Below, piece by piece: positions 1 to 5,151 of a stretch of 5,163 nucleotides of DNA. The notes under the pieces are model-generated. The model was not told where the DNA came from, did no database searches, and was given only the letters and a program-made list of their open reading frames with translations. Both the position numbers and the translations under genes were made by a program. Numbering within the stretch: the first letter of the stretch is position 1; each line of letters opens with the position of its first letter. Source of the stretch: CAZUXE01 sp964624585 (GTDB taxonomy: Bacteria; Hydrothermota; Tepidihabitantia; B3-TA06); the NCBI GenBank assembly GCA_964624585.1, contig CAZUXE010000067.1, forward strand, positions 1-5,163, given 5' to 3'.

Positions 1-33
1 GAAGGTTTGCTCAGATACTTATGTAGAATGTAG

Positions 34-86
34 GTGGAGTTTTGGTCCTACAAAACTCCTAAACTCAAACCAAAGGTTTGAGTAAC
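34..86. repeat. Double-hairpin repeat, copy 1
   Basis: This 53-bp unit folds as two 9-bp hairpins joined by TAA. Arm GGAGTTTTG (36-44) pairs with CAAAACTCC (51-59) around a 6-nt loop, and ACTCAAACC (63-71) pairs with GGTTTGAGT (75-83) around the loop AAA. An alternative stem, TGTAGG (29-34) with CCTACA (47-52), is mutually exclusive with the first hairpin. About 50 of 53 positions match copy 2, and every difference lies in a loop. It could be a REP-like intergenic element, or structured RNA or processing sites at the end of an upstream gene outside the window. Confidence 0.8.
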
Positions 87-111
87 CTTAGATACCGCTT
101 TTAATATACTT

Positions 112-163
112 GTGGAGTTTTGGCCCACAAAACTCCTAAACTCAAACCGAAGGTTTGAGTAAC
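112..163. repeat. Double-hairpin repeat, copy 2
   Basis: This 52-bp unit repeats copy 1 with a 78-bp period. GGAGTTTTG (114-122) pairs with CAAAACTCC (128-136) around a 5-nt loop; a TAA linker follows; ACTCAAACC (140-148) pairs with GGTTTGAGT (152-160) around GAA. The alternative stem is also kept but with different bases: TTGTGG (110-115) with CCACAA (125-130), against TGTAGG/CCTACA in copy 1. The sequence between the copies (87-111) is unrelated to the sequence after copy 2. Two copies with internal hairpins and one 25-bp gap do not make a CRISPR array. Confidence 0.8.
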
Positions 164-283
164 TTTTGGATAGCTTTTGACTATCTTTTGACTAACTTAT
201 TTTTTCACCAAAAGGGAGCTGAAAAGCTAAATTTTCGTTATACAAAAGTACAAGCCTAGGCCAGCGGGCTTTGTTGCTATTCC

Positions 284-309
284 GCAAACTACGTAGCGAC
301 GTAGTTTGC
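284..309. repeat. Perfect 11-bp inverted repeat with 4-nt loop
   Basis: Arm GCAAACTACGT (284-294) and arm ACGTAGTTTGC (299-309) are exact reverse complements around the loop AGCG. Neither side is followed by a T-run in its direction of reading, which argues against an intrinsic terminator. It lies about 75 bp before the first lipoprotein gene and just upstream of the candidate -35 element, so an operator, a structured leader element or a cruciform-forming site is possible. The structure is seen directly; the role is inference. Confidence 0.7.
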
Positions 310-320
310 ATTGCATCGAC

Positions 321-349
321 TTGTGGCACAGCTTTTGCTTGAATATAGA
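321..349 (+). promoter_or_regulatory. Weak candidate promoter for the lipoprotein genes
   Basis: TTGTGG (321-326) and TATAGA (344-349) are separated by 17 bp, the optimal spacing for a sigma-70-type promoter. The hexamers match consensus at about 3 of 6 and 4 of 6 positions, so this is only a candidate. Transcription would start near 356, shortly before the leader ORF and the gene at 387. Confidence 0.25.
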
Positions 350-370
350 TTAACAAAAGGGGACATTCAA

Positions 371-397
371 ATGAAAGGAAGTTATTATGAAACTTAA
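371..397 (+). CDS. Possible 8-residue leader ORF overlapping the start of the next gene
   Basis: An ATG at 371 is preceded by a good Shine-Dalgarno sequence, AGGGGA (358-363), at 7 nt spacing. It opens a frame reading MKGSYYET and stopping at TAA 395-397. The frame differs from that of the lipoprotein gene, whose own Shine-Dalgarno (AAAGGAA, 374-380) and ATG (387) lie inside this mini-ORF. Ribosomes using the first site would cross the second and stop 8 nt past the start codon, an arrangement that could couple or tune initiation. The peptide has no recognisable regulatory codon run. It may be chance; such short frames are common. Confidence 0.25.
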   Translation: MKGSYYET

Positions 398-977
398 AAA
401 AACTCTACTACTTTTGGCAATCGCCGCCATCACAATAACCGGTTGCAATCTATTTGAAAAACCGGCAACCAGTGACCTTGACACAACTTACTTCCCTATG
501 GCACTTGGCTATTCCTGGACCTACGAACGTACTGTTCTGGACAACGCGAAATGCGACACATTCTCTATCAAAGTTGTAGCCGCTGAGCGCGACAAGTTTG
601 GCTGGAAATTTAAGCTTGAAGGTGGCAGATTCATTGATGTTTCCAATCCGGTGAAGATAAATAGAAACAAGGTAGCTGTTTTTGGCGGCATTGATACTGT
701 GGCTATAGAGCCTACGCCAACCGGTACAATATACAACAAAGCTGCAACCGTAAGTTACACTGGTGATGAACTTATGGTATCTTTCCTCGACAGGCTCTCC
801 GCTGGCAATCCTGACTGGATAGCTGTACGGAAAAAGGGCATTGGCGTTGTTGAACAGTGGTACTTCAAAGTAGATGACAATAACAAATCCCATGGATATT
901 ATTGTAGGCTGCTAAGTTTTGAGAAAAACGGCGAAATAGCCTACAAAGCTGAAGATGCTGTCTTTGCTAATAAATAA
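387..977 (+). CDS. Predicted lipoprotein, FP..G..W.Y-type domain, unknown function
   Basis: A 196-residue protein with a classic lipoprotein signal peptide: a KLKK n-region, a Leu/Ala/Ile core at 7-17, and lipobox ITGC with the lipidated Cys at 20. Asn at +2 suggests outer-membrane rather than inner-membrane retention, if the enterobacterial rule applies. The mature part has YFP (35-37) and Y.W.Y (42-46) near its start, GW..KLEGG.F.DV (72-85) in the middle, VFGGIDT (98-104) and VRKKGIGV (147-154) near the end. Small lipoproteins or secreted proteins with an FP..G..W.Y start and a late G(V/I)G segment occur in several uncultured phyla, with no known biochemical role that I can name. The start is supported by AAAGGAA (374-380) at 6 nt spacing. 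It is followed after 45 nt by a paralogue, so the two are probably co-transcribed and arose by tandem duplication. No catalytic motif is recognised; a structural or binding role is likelier. Confidence 0.85.
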   Translation: MKLKKTLLLLAIAAITITGCNLFEKPATSDLDTTYFPMALGYSWTYERTVLDNAKCDTFSIKVVAAERDKFGWKFKLEGGRFIDVSNPVKINRNKVAVFGGIDTVAIEPTPTGTIYNKAATVSYTGDELMVSFLDRLSAGNPDWIAVRKKGIGVVEQWYFKVDDNNKSHGYYCRLLSFEKNGEIAYKAEDAVFANK

Positions 978-1008
978 CATCTAGGCCGTTTGATGTTAGA
1001 ATTATAAC

Positions 1009-1016
1009 AAAGGAGG
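1009..1016 (+). promoter_or_regulatory. Consensus ribosome binding site fixing the start of the second lipoprotein
   Basis: AAAGGAGG is a full Shine-Dalgarno match 6 nt before the ATG at 1023. It decides between this start and an in-frame ATG at 1050, which sits inside a palindrome and has no purine-rich site before it. It is the strongest ribosome binding site in the window. Confidence 0.8.
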
Positions 1017-1022
1017 CAACGG

Positions 1023-1643
1023 ATGAAAGATAGAAGAAAATCCCTAACGATGCCGCTTGCAAGCGGCATCTTCTTTATAAGTCTACTTGTTTCAATAGGA
1101 TGCAATAAGACCAATGACTCTAATGGAAATAACTTCTTCCCCGTGGGCAAAAATTATAAGTGGGTGTATGTCCGTAACAATTATGTTTACGATACTGAAC
1201 AAGATATCGAGAAAGGGAAGCTTGACACCCTTGAAATCAAGATTAGCAAAATTACCCCAGCATCTCATGGTTGGATACTCTATAAACTTGAAGGCGGCAG
1301 CTTTGAGGACGTAGGTAAGCTTCTTCGTATCAAGCAAAACCGATGGCTTCCTGTGTTTAACGGGCTTGATACGCTAAAATTGACATCTAATATCAGGCCT
1401 AAGTTCTATAATAATAATGGTTATGAGAGAAGGTTGGCTGCAGATAAGCAGCTGTATCTAAAGTATACAGAAAAAGACCTAAATGAAGCTACCATCTCGC
1501 ATCTTACTGTACGTAAAAAAGGCATTGGAGTGCTTCACCAGGAAACCGAATTGCATAAGTCGTCATATTATGAAGGTTACACAGATAACCTGCTTTATTT
1601 TATCAAAGGAAGAGATACTGTGTGGAGAGCCGAAACTAAATAA
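1023..1643 (+). CDS. Predicted lipoprotein, paralogue of the preceding gene, unknown function
   Basis: A 206-residue protein. The n-region KDRRK is followed by a hydrophobic stretch (about 15-25) and a Cys at 27 in SIGC. Ser at -3 is unusual for a lipobox, so lipidation is likely but less certain than in the upstream protein; +2 is again Asn. The mature part matches the upstream protein in order: FFP (38-40), Y.W.Y (45-49), LDTLEIK (67-73), GW..YKLEGG.F.DV (83-97), VFNGLDT (111-117) and VRKKGIGV (163-170). Conserved Trp, Tyr and Gly positions point to one beta-rich domain in both, though the fold is inference. The start at 1023 follows from the consensus ribosome binding site; a start at residue 10 would remove most of the positive n-region. 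Codons 10-16 form a perfect palindrome resembling an intrinsic terminator. No promoter is visible in the 45-nt gap, so expression probably depends on read-through from the first gene. Confidence 0.85.
   Translation: MKDRRKSLTMPLASGIFFISLLVSIGCNKTNDSNGNNFFPVGKNYKWVYVRNNYVYDTEQDIEKGKLDTLEIKISKITPASHGWILYKLEGGSFEDVGKLLRIKQNRWLPVFNGLDTLKLTSNIRPKFYNNNGYERRLAADKQLYLKYTEKDLNEATISHLTVRKKGIGVLHQETELHKSSYYEGYTDNLLYFIKGRDTVWRAETK
1049..1076 (+). terminator. Terminator-like palindrome inside the signal-peptide codons
   Basis: Arms GATGCCGCTTG (1049-1059) and CAAGCGGCATC (1060-1070) form a perfect 22-bp palindrome. As RNA this can fold as a 9-bp GC-rich stem with loop TGCA, followed at once by TTCTTT (1071-1076). 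That is the layout of an intrinsic terminator, yet it lies 26 nt inside the open frame and encodes signal-peptide residues MPLASGI. It could act as an attenuator that a closely following ribosome keeps open, as a terminator of the first gene captured by the second, or as a chance palindrome. The fold is seen; termination is inferred. Confidence 0.45.
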
Positions 1644-1982
1644 ACAAGCTCTCGAATTTTACAAAAACAACTTGCTTACAGAGTTAATTTCGGCTTCGTG
1701 CTTTATCAAAATGGGACAGTGATTGATAGGCTTTAGTATAAAACAAAGAACATCTAAATAGCGGCTTGCGCAACTGTTTTGTTTTTATTGGAATTCTAAG
1801 GTATTGATTGCTGTTGAGATATCGCCTGCAATATCTTAAGGATAAATTTAAGCGGACGCTACTCCATCTTAGACTTATTTTAGATTTTCGCTACACAAAG
1901 ACAAAACAAGTTTTCTTAAGATACCTAACTCCAATACTTACAGTCTAATCGAAAAATATTTCACAAGGTTATTCTTTTATTT
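1644..1982. other. AT-rich non-coding gap between convergent gene groups
   Basis: This 339-bp stretch separates the stop codons of the lipoprotein gene and the hydrogenase protease gene. No convincing ORF, tRNA-like fold or remnant of a third lipoprotein was seen. It holds a small hairpin (TTGAGATAT at 1814-1822 with ATATCTTAA at 1831-1839, one G-U pair in RNA) and a widely spaced imperfect inverted repeat (1787-1804 with 1921-1935). No GC-rich stem followed by a T-run was found for either direction, although transcription from both sides must end here or beyond, so termination may be factor-dependent. Confidence 0.6.
1787..1935. repeat. Imperfect, widely spaced inverted repeat
   Basis: ATTGGAATTCTAAGGTAT (1787-1804) is complementary to ATACCTAACTCCAAT (1921-1935) with one mismatch and a 3-nt bulge. 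A further ACTGT/ACAGT pair lies outside it (1773-1777, 1940-1944). The arms enclose about 116 bp. A decayed small palindromic element or a chance match in AT-rich DNA are both possible; no target-site duplication or transposase is seen. Confidence 0.3.
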
Positions 1983-2486
1983 TCAAACAGCGAGATGTTG
2001 CTTTAGGAAAGCATTAATTCTATTCAGGGCGGATGCAACCGGAGGGGTTAGGGGATTATTAAAGGTTAAGTCGCCAACTTGGATACCAAGAAGCTCTATA
2101 TTGAGATTCGGATGCTCCATCAGCGTCATTTGAACCCAAAACGAAAGCGGCACCCCATGAGTTGAAAGCATACGAATAGGCAAATTGATAATCTCTTCTG
2201 TAGAAAATATCCTAAGCTCACCCAACTCACCCCCCCAGTCGCAAGCGTCAATAAGAAGCACACGGGAAGGAGCAAATTCATCCACCTTGCCCAAAGCATT
2301 TTCCGGTACCTCTCCGGCATCTATAAGTAGGCAATCTGAAGATAAATTACCTGAAGCCTGCAAACGGTCTATTGCCATAGGTCCTATGGCATCGTCAGCC
2401 CGCATCCGATTTCCCACGCCAATTATTAGAATTTTTGGGGTTTTGCAAACCGAGTTTTCAAATTCAGTTGTGTTTTGTAAGTTCAT
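1983..2486 (-). CDS. Hydrogenase maturation protease, HyaD/HycI family
   Basis: A 167-residue protein, typical length for endopeptidases that remove the C-terminal extension of the [NiFe]-hydrogenase large subunit after nickel insertion, in the cytoplasm. It aligns along its length with E. coli HycI as I recall it: ILIIGVGN (19-26), then DD.IG (31-35), a PEN motif (61-63), LLIDACD (77-83), STHGVPLS (108-115) and LLGIQ (132-136). The expected nickel-binding residues of the family are present as Asp32, Asp80 and His110. The THG.PL segment is closer to HycI, which serves group 4-type enzymes, than to HyaD, but the substrate is not certain. The N-terminus carries about 17 extra residues before the first strand; there is no later Met to use, and GGAG 7 nt before this ATG supports the start. 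The gene overlaps the upstream glycosyltransferase by 23 nt and is last in the operon. No hydrogenase subunit or Hyp accessory gene is in the window, so it acts in trans or on a nearby locus. Confidence 0.93.
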   Translation of the reverse strand: MNLQNTTEFENSVCKTPKILIIGVGNRMRADDAIGPMAIDRLQASGNLSSDCLLIDAGEVPENALGKVDEFAPSRVLLIDACDWGGELGELRIFSTEEIINLPIRMLSTHGVPLSFWVQMTLMEHPNLNIELLGIQVGDLTFNNPLTPPVASALNRINAFLKQHLAV

Positions 2487-3729
2487 CTATTATCTCCGCA
2501 AGTTGTTTCGCTTGAAAGCGTCTGCTGAATTGACTTATCCGCTTCCAGTCAGGTTTATATGGATAGTTTCCGGCAAGCAACTTCAGCAAAGCTGAAGCCA
2601 CAGCATCAACATCATCTTCATATAGGGTTAAACCGGTTCCGGTGTCGCGAACCAACTTAGCAGCCTCGTGATGAGGATTAATTACCGCCAGTATGGGCGT
2701 ACCTGAACCTATGTATTCATATGTCTTAGCAGGTACTATAAGTTCAGAGTAGGCGGAATGATAGGGCAACCATGCCAAATCAGCTTTAGCCAAACGCTGC
2801 ATCGCCTTGCGATGCGGTATATGACCCAATTGATTGATGAATGTGGATACCCCACTGCGCCGAATACGCTCCTGCTCAACCGAACTCACCTCTCCCATAA
2901 TATCAACTTTAAGCCTCTTTGGCGTTAAGTTGCTCTCATCCCGAAGCTTACGTAGGGCAGAGTAAAGAGTTGTGCCGCGATTTATTGTATCCAAACCAAG
3001 CACACCGGTATAACAAACAGTTAAGGGTCTCAGCCTTCGGGATTGGCGTTTGGCAGACTTAGGAAAATCTCCAGGATCAAAACCATTTGGAATGTAGTGA
3101 AAACGGGAAGCCAAATATGGATATCGCTCAACCATATCCTTTAGATGCGCTTTAGTGGCAAGCAAAACAGCATCAGCAAGCTCAACCGCCGTCCGCTCGG
3201 CTCGACGGTTTAAGGCACGCTTCCACCGTAACTTACCGTGGACAGGATGATTAACCCAAGGATCTCGCATATCAATTATAACAGGTATACCGCCTATCCT
3301 CTTAAGTCTTGGAACCAGAAGAAGGTTGCTGTAAGGCGGAGCGGTAATAAAAACAGCATCGACTTTTTTAATAAGCTTACGTGCAAGCCCATAGGCCGCA
3401 GGCATAAATCCTGTTTGGGTATCTGGCCAGGAAAACCGGCGGGAAAGCCAACGTAAGGGACTATCAATACGCGGCTTAAACGAACCACCCAGCTTTTCAC
3501 GAAGCTTAAAACTGTCAATTCCGGCAACCCTGTATAAGGAAACATGTCTAACTTCCTTAAGCATATCTTCATCCGACATGTAGAAAGCGGAAGGCTGAGG
3601 AGCAATAACTATTGGATCATAGCCGAACTGAGGCAGATAACGACATAACTTCGATACACGCTGAACGCCAACCCCTCCAAGTGGAGGAAAGAAATAAGTT
3701 ATAACTAGAATATTTTTATTCAGCTTCAA
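2464..3729 (-). CDS. Glycosyltransferase, GT-B fold, family 4 type
   Basis: A 421-residue protein of normal length for a two-domain GT4 enzyme, which moves a sugar from a nucleotide donor to an acceptor at the cytoplasmic face of the membrane. The N-terminal acceptor domain opens with ILVITYFFPPLGGVGVQR (7-24), the usual Rossmann strand and glycine loop. D.RDPW (153-158) and IPNGFD (213-218) lead to the linker. The donor-binding domain begins at YTGVLG (240-245) and contains GHIPH (302-306) and the SEL..PAKTYEYIGSGTPIL segment (328-347), with Glu338 as the likely nucleotide-sugar contact. No membrane segment is seen. Donor and acceptor cannot be told; cell-surface polysaccharide or glycolipid is plausible. 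The start is TTG: the frame is open back to a stop at 3754-3756 with no ATG or GTG, and the TTG shares bases with the upstream TGA (TTGA). GGGAG (3731-3735) is only 1 nt before TTG, so coupling, or a start at CTG 3721-3723, is possible. Confidence 0.92.
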   Translation of the reverse strand: MKLNKNILVITYFFPPLGGVGVQRVSKLCRYLPQFGYDPIVIAPQPSAFYMSDEDMLKEVRHVSLYRVAGIDSFKLREKLGGSFKPRIDSPLRWLSRRFSWPDTQTGFMPAAYGLARKLIKKVDAVFITAPPYSNLLLVPRLKRIGGIPVIIDMRDPWVNHPVHGKLRWKRALNRRAERTAVELADAVLLATKAHLKDMVERYPYLASRFHYIPNGFDPGDFPKSAKRQSRRLRPLTVCYTGVLGLDTINRGTTLYSALRKLRDESNLTPKRLKVDIMGEVSSVEQERIRRSGVSTFINQLGHIPHRKAMQRLAKADLAWLPYHSAYSELIVPAKTYEYIGSGTPILAVINPHHEAAKLVRDTGTGLTLYEDDVDAVASALLKLLAGNYPYKPDWKRISQFSRRFQAKQLAEIIDELTKHN

Positions 3730-4700
3730 TCTCCCAACTCTTTCAGCAGTTTTTCAGCGTCCTTGACTATATCGGAATAGCCTAAGTCGCGACGTATCCG
3801 GTGCTTATTCGCAATAACTTCCTTACAGTACTTGCGGGCAAGCTCACGCTTGCCTAAACCATGATAACACTGGGCAAGATTTAGTTTAATTTGATATATA
3901 TTAGTATAGCATGAAGGCTGGGATTGAAGAACATCTTCATATAACTTTTTATATAAGCCAATAGCTTCGCGATACTTATGTAAATCGATATAGAGTTCGC
4001 CCAGGCCCCATCTAAAGGTACGCGACTGTGGATATTTCCGACATTGCTCTTCATTGATTGCAAGAGCTTCATAGGCTCTACCCTCTTCTTTGAGCATAAA
4101 GGAATACGCCTGCCCAGCTGCATTCTTAAAATATCTTCCCTTTTCGTACACCAGTTTGACTTCCTTAATTCCTTTTTCTACTGTTTTAGTTCCCTTAGCC
4201 CATGGGATATAACGACTTACAGAACCCGAGAAGTAATCTACTCCGCCCTGAGCTAAATATGCGTCATAGAGGGTAGAATCAAGCTCTATTGCCCGCTTCA
4301 AAGGTGCAATTGCCTTAAGACCTTCGCTCATGGCCTTAATGTAATTACGTTTCCAACCATTTTCTACCATACGAAAGATATGCACAGAGCCGATAAAAAA
4401 ATAATCACGTGCATTATCGCCATTTTTTTTAATTCCCTCATCAGCCAACTTGAGAGCCTTATCCAAGTCATTATTAAACTTAACTTCAAGAGAATCGGTA
4501 GCAAAATCTACCATATAGATAAATGTAAGGGCACCATTTAGAAAATATGGCGCAGGGTCATCGGGAGCCAATTTTTGGGCTTCAGCGTAAGCTTTACGCG
4601 CGGCAGCATAGTCTTCAAACCTGGAGGCCTCAATTCCGCTGACAAGTAGAGACTCGGCCTCAGGCGAAATTGCCAGAAGCGCAAAAAGCAAACTAACCAT
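3726..4700 (-). CDS. Tetratricopeptide-repeat protein, probably exported
   Basis: A 324-residue helical-repeat protein. Residues 1-16 look like a very short signal peptide (Leu/Phe/Ala-rich, then SPEA) without the usual basic n-region, so export is likely but not sure. TPR-like units are seen at about 14-48 (ends in LAPDD), 78-110, 125-155 (AI.LD..LYDAYLAQG), 193-225, 226-256 (G.LY..L..Y.EAI.LY) and 270-297 (LAQCYHGLGKRELA). A segment near 158-172 (SGSVSRYIPWAKGTK) breaks the pattern; a similar insert occurs in a group of bacterial TPR proteins of unknown role. Such repeats are protein-binding scaffolds; no enzymatic motif is present. The gene starts 23 nt after ridA and its stop overlaps the glycosyltransferase start. 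The leader has no Shine-Dalgarno match, unlike ridA and the hydrogenase protease gene, yet no other ATG, GTG or TTG exists between this ATG and an upstream in-frame stop. Confidence 0.85.
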   Translation of the reverse strand: MVSLLFALLAISPEAESLLVSGIEASRFEDYAAARKAYAEAQKLAPDDPAPYFLNGALTFIYMVDFATDSLEVKFNNDLDKALKLADEGIKKNGDNARDYFFIGSVHIFRMVENGWKRNYIKAMSEGLKAIAPLKRAIELDSTLYDAYLAQGGVDYFSGSVSRYIPWAKGTKTVEKGIKEVKLVYEKGRYFKNAAGQAYSFMLKEEGRAYEALAINEEQCRKYPQSRTFRWGLGELYIDLHKYREAIGLYKKLYEDVLQSQPSCYTNIYQIKLNLAQCYHGLGKRELARKYCKEVIANKHRIRRDLGYSDIVKDAEKLLKELGD

Positions 4701-4723
4701 TATATTAGAAGACGTGTATGAAG

Positions 4724-5098
4724 CTAGATGGTTGCAATAACGGCAATCTCAACCCTTGCGCCTTTGGGAAGCGCCGCAGATGCTACAGTTAAGCGTGCAG
4801 GGAAGGGCGGAGCAAAATAGGAGGCGTATATTTCATTCACCTGTGCAAACTCAGCTAAATCAACAAGGTGGATATCACAACGCACTACATCATCCATACT
4901 TGCTCCAGCTTCATTGAGTATGGCCTTAATATTTTCCATAACCTGCTTGGTTTGCGCTTCAATTCCTTTGTGCAACTCGCCGCTTACCGGATTTATGCCA
5001 ATCTGACCGGCAAGAAACAACAAATTACCCGAACGCACAGCCTGCGAATATGGCCCTATTGGTAAAGGGGCCTTGCTACTTTGGATTTCTTTTTTCAT
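4724..5098 (-). CDS. ridA: RidA (YjgF/YER057c/UK114) family enamine/imine deaminase
   Basis: A 124-residue cytoplasmic protein at the normal size of the family, whose members form trimers and hydrolyse reactive 2-aminoacrylate and related enamines/imines made by PLP enzymes such as threonine dehydratase. Family signatures, numbered from this ATG, are IGPYSQAV (14-21), LAGQIG.NP..GEL (29-42), QT.QVMENIKAIL (49-61), VNEIYASYF (87-95), PARLTV (100-105) and ALPKGARVEI (109-118). Arg102 and Glu117 match the substrate-binding Arg105 and Glu120 of E. coli RidA, so the enzyme should be active. A TTG two codons upstream (5102-5104) could extend the frame, but the ribosome binding site favours this ATG: GGAG is 8 nt away here and only 2 nt from the TTG. 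It is the first gene of the four-gene operon. The link between RidA and the downstream genes is not obvious. Confidence 0.96.
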   Translation of the reverse strand: MKKEIQSSKAPLPIGPYSQAVRSGNLLFLAGQIGINPVSGELHKGIEAQTKQVMENIKAILNEAGASMDDVVRCDIHLVDLAEFAQVNEIYASYFAPPFPARLTVASAALPKGARVEIAVIATI

Positions 5099-5106
5099 AA
5101 CCAACT

Positions 5107-5111
5107 CTCCT
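5107..5111 (-). promoter_or_regulatory. Ribosome binding site deciding the ridA start
   Basis: On the minus strand the leader reads GAGAGGAGAG (5105-5114), containing AGGAG. Its GGAG lies 8 nt from the ATG at 5098 but only 2 nt from the TTG at 5104, which makes the ATG the more credible start. Confidence 0.75.
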
Positions 5112-5122
5112 CTCGTTTGCCA

Positions 5123-5151
5123 AGTTTATCTAAACTGACAAGCAATGTCAA
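5123..5151 (-). promoter_or_regulatory. Sigma-70-type promoter of the ridA operon
   Basis: Minus strand: a perfect -35 TTGACA (5146-5151), a 17-bp spacer and a -10 TAAACT (5123-5128, 4 of 6 consensus). Transcription should start near 5116, giving a leader of about 18 nt that just accommodates the ribosome binding site. The -35 overlaps an inverted repeat, TGACA (5136-5140) with TGTCA (5146-5150) around a 5-bp spacer, which could be an operator half-site pair. Confidence 0.6.

Larger units (their letters stand above)
1..386. other. Structured non-coding region upstream of the lipoprotein genes
   Basis: No credible gene of useful length is seen on either strand. The stretch holds two copies of a double-hairpin repeat, two copies of CTTTTGACTA 11 bp apart (174-183 and 185-194), an 8-bp palindrome GCCTAGGC (254-261), a perfect 11-bp stem-loop (284-309), a weak promoter candidate and a possible tiny leader ORF. 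The first nine bases (GAAGGTTTG) match part of the repeat's second hairpin, so a further degenerate copy may be cut by the window edge. No stem here is directly followed by a good T-run, so none is called as an intrinsic terminator. Confidence 0.6.

Noticed and set aside
34..163. CRISPR array
   Set aside because: Only two units, each with two internal hairpins, a ~25-bp gap and no cas genes.
450..893. 147-codon open frame on the minus strand
   Set aside because: It lies wholly opposite the first lipoprotein gene, which has a lipobox, a ribosome binding site and a paralogue. The minus frame shows no domain.
975..998. Hairpin TAACATC/GATGTTA after the first lipoprotein gene as a terminator
   Set aside because: AT-rich 7-bp stem with a 10-nt loop and no T-run after it; it also includes the stop codon.
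1483..1722. 79-codon plus-strand frame running past the second lipoprotein's end
   Set aside because: Overlaps the lipoprotein gene in another frame for most of its length and has no recognisable content.
1766..1787. TTGCGCAA followed by a T-rich stretch as a terminator of the second lipoprotein gene
   Set aside because: The stem is at most 4 bp without room for a loop, too weak despite the T-rich tail.
2185..2595. 136-codon open frame on the plus strand
   Set aside because: Antisense to the hydrogenase protease and glycosyltransferase genes, both with clear family motifs; its translation is low-complexity Ser-rich sequence with no motif.
4044..4256. 70-codon plus-strand frame within the TPR gene
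   Set aside because: Antisense to a gene with clear TPR periodicity and operon overlap; no support of its own.
5099..5104. TTG start at 5104 for ridA, adding two residues
   Set aside because: It would be only 2 nt from the GGAG ribosome binding site, whereas ATG 5098 is 8 nt away.
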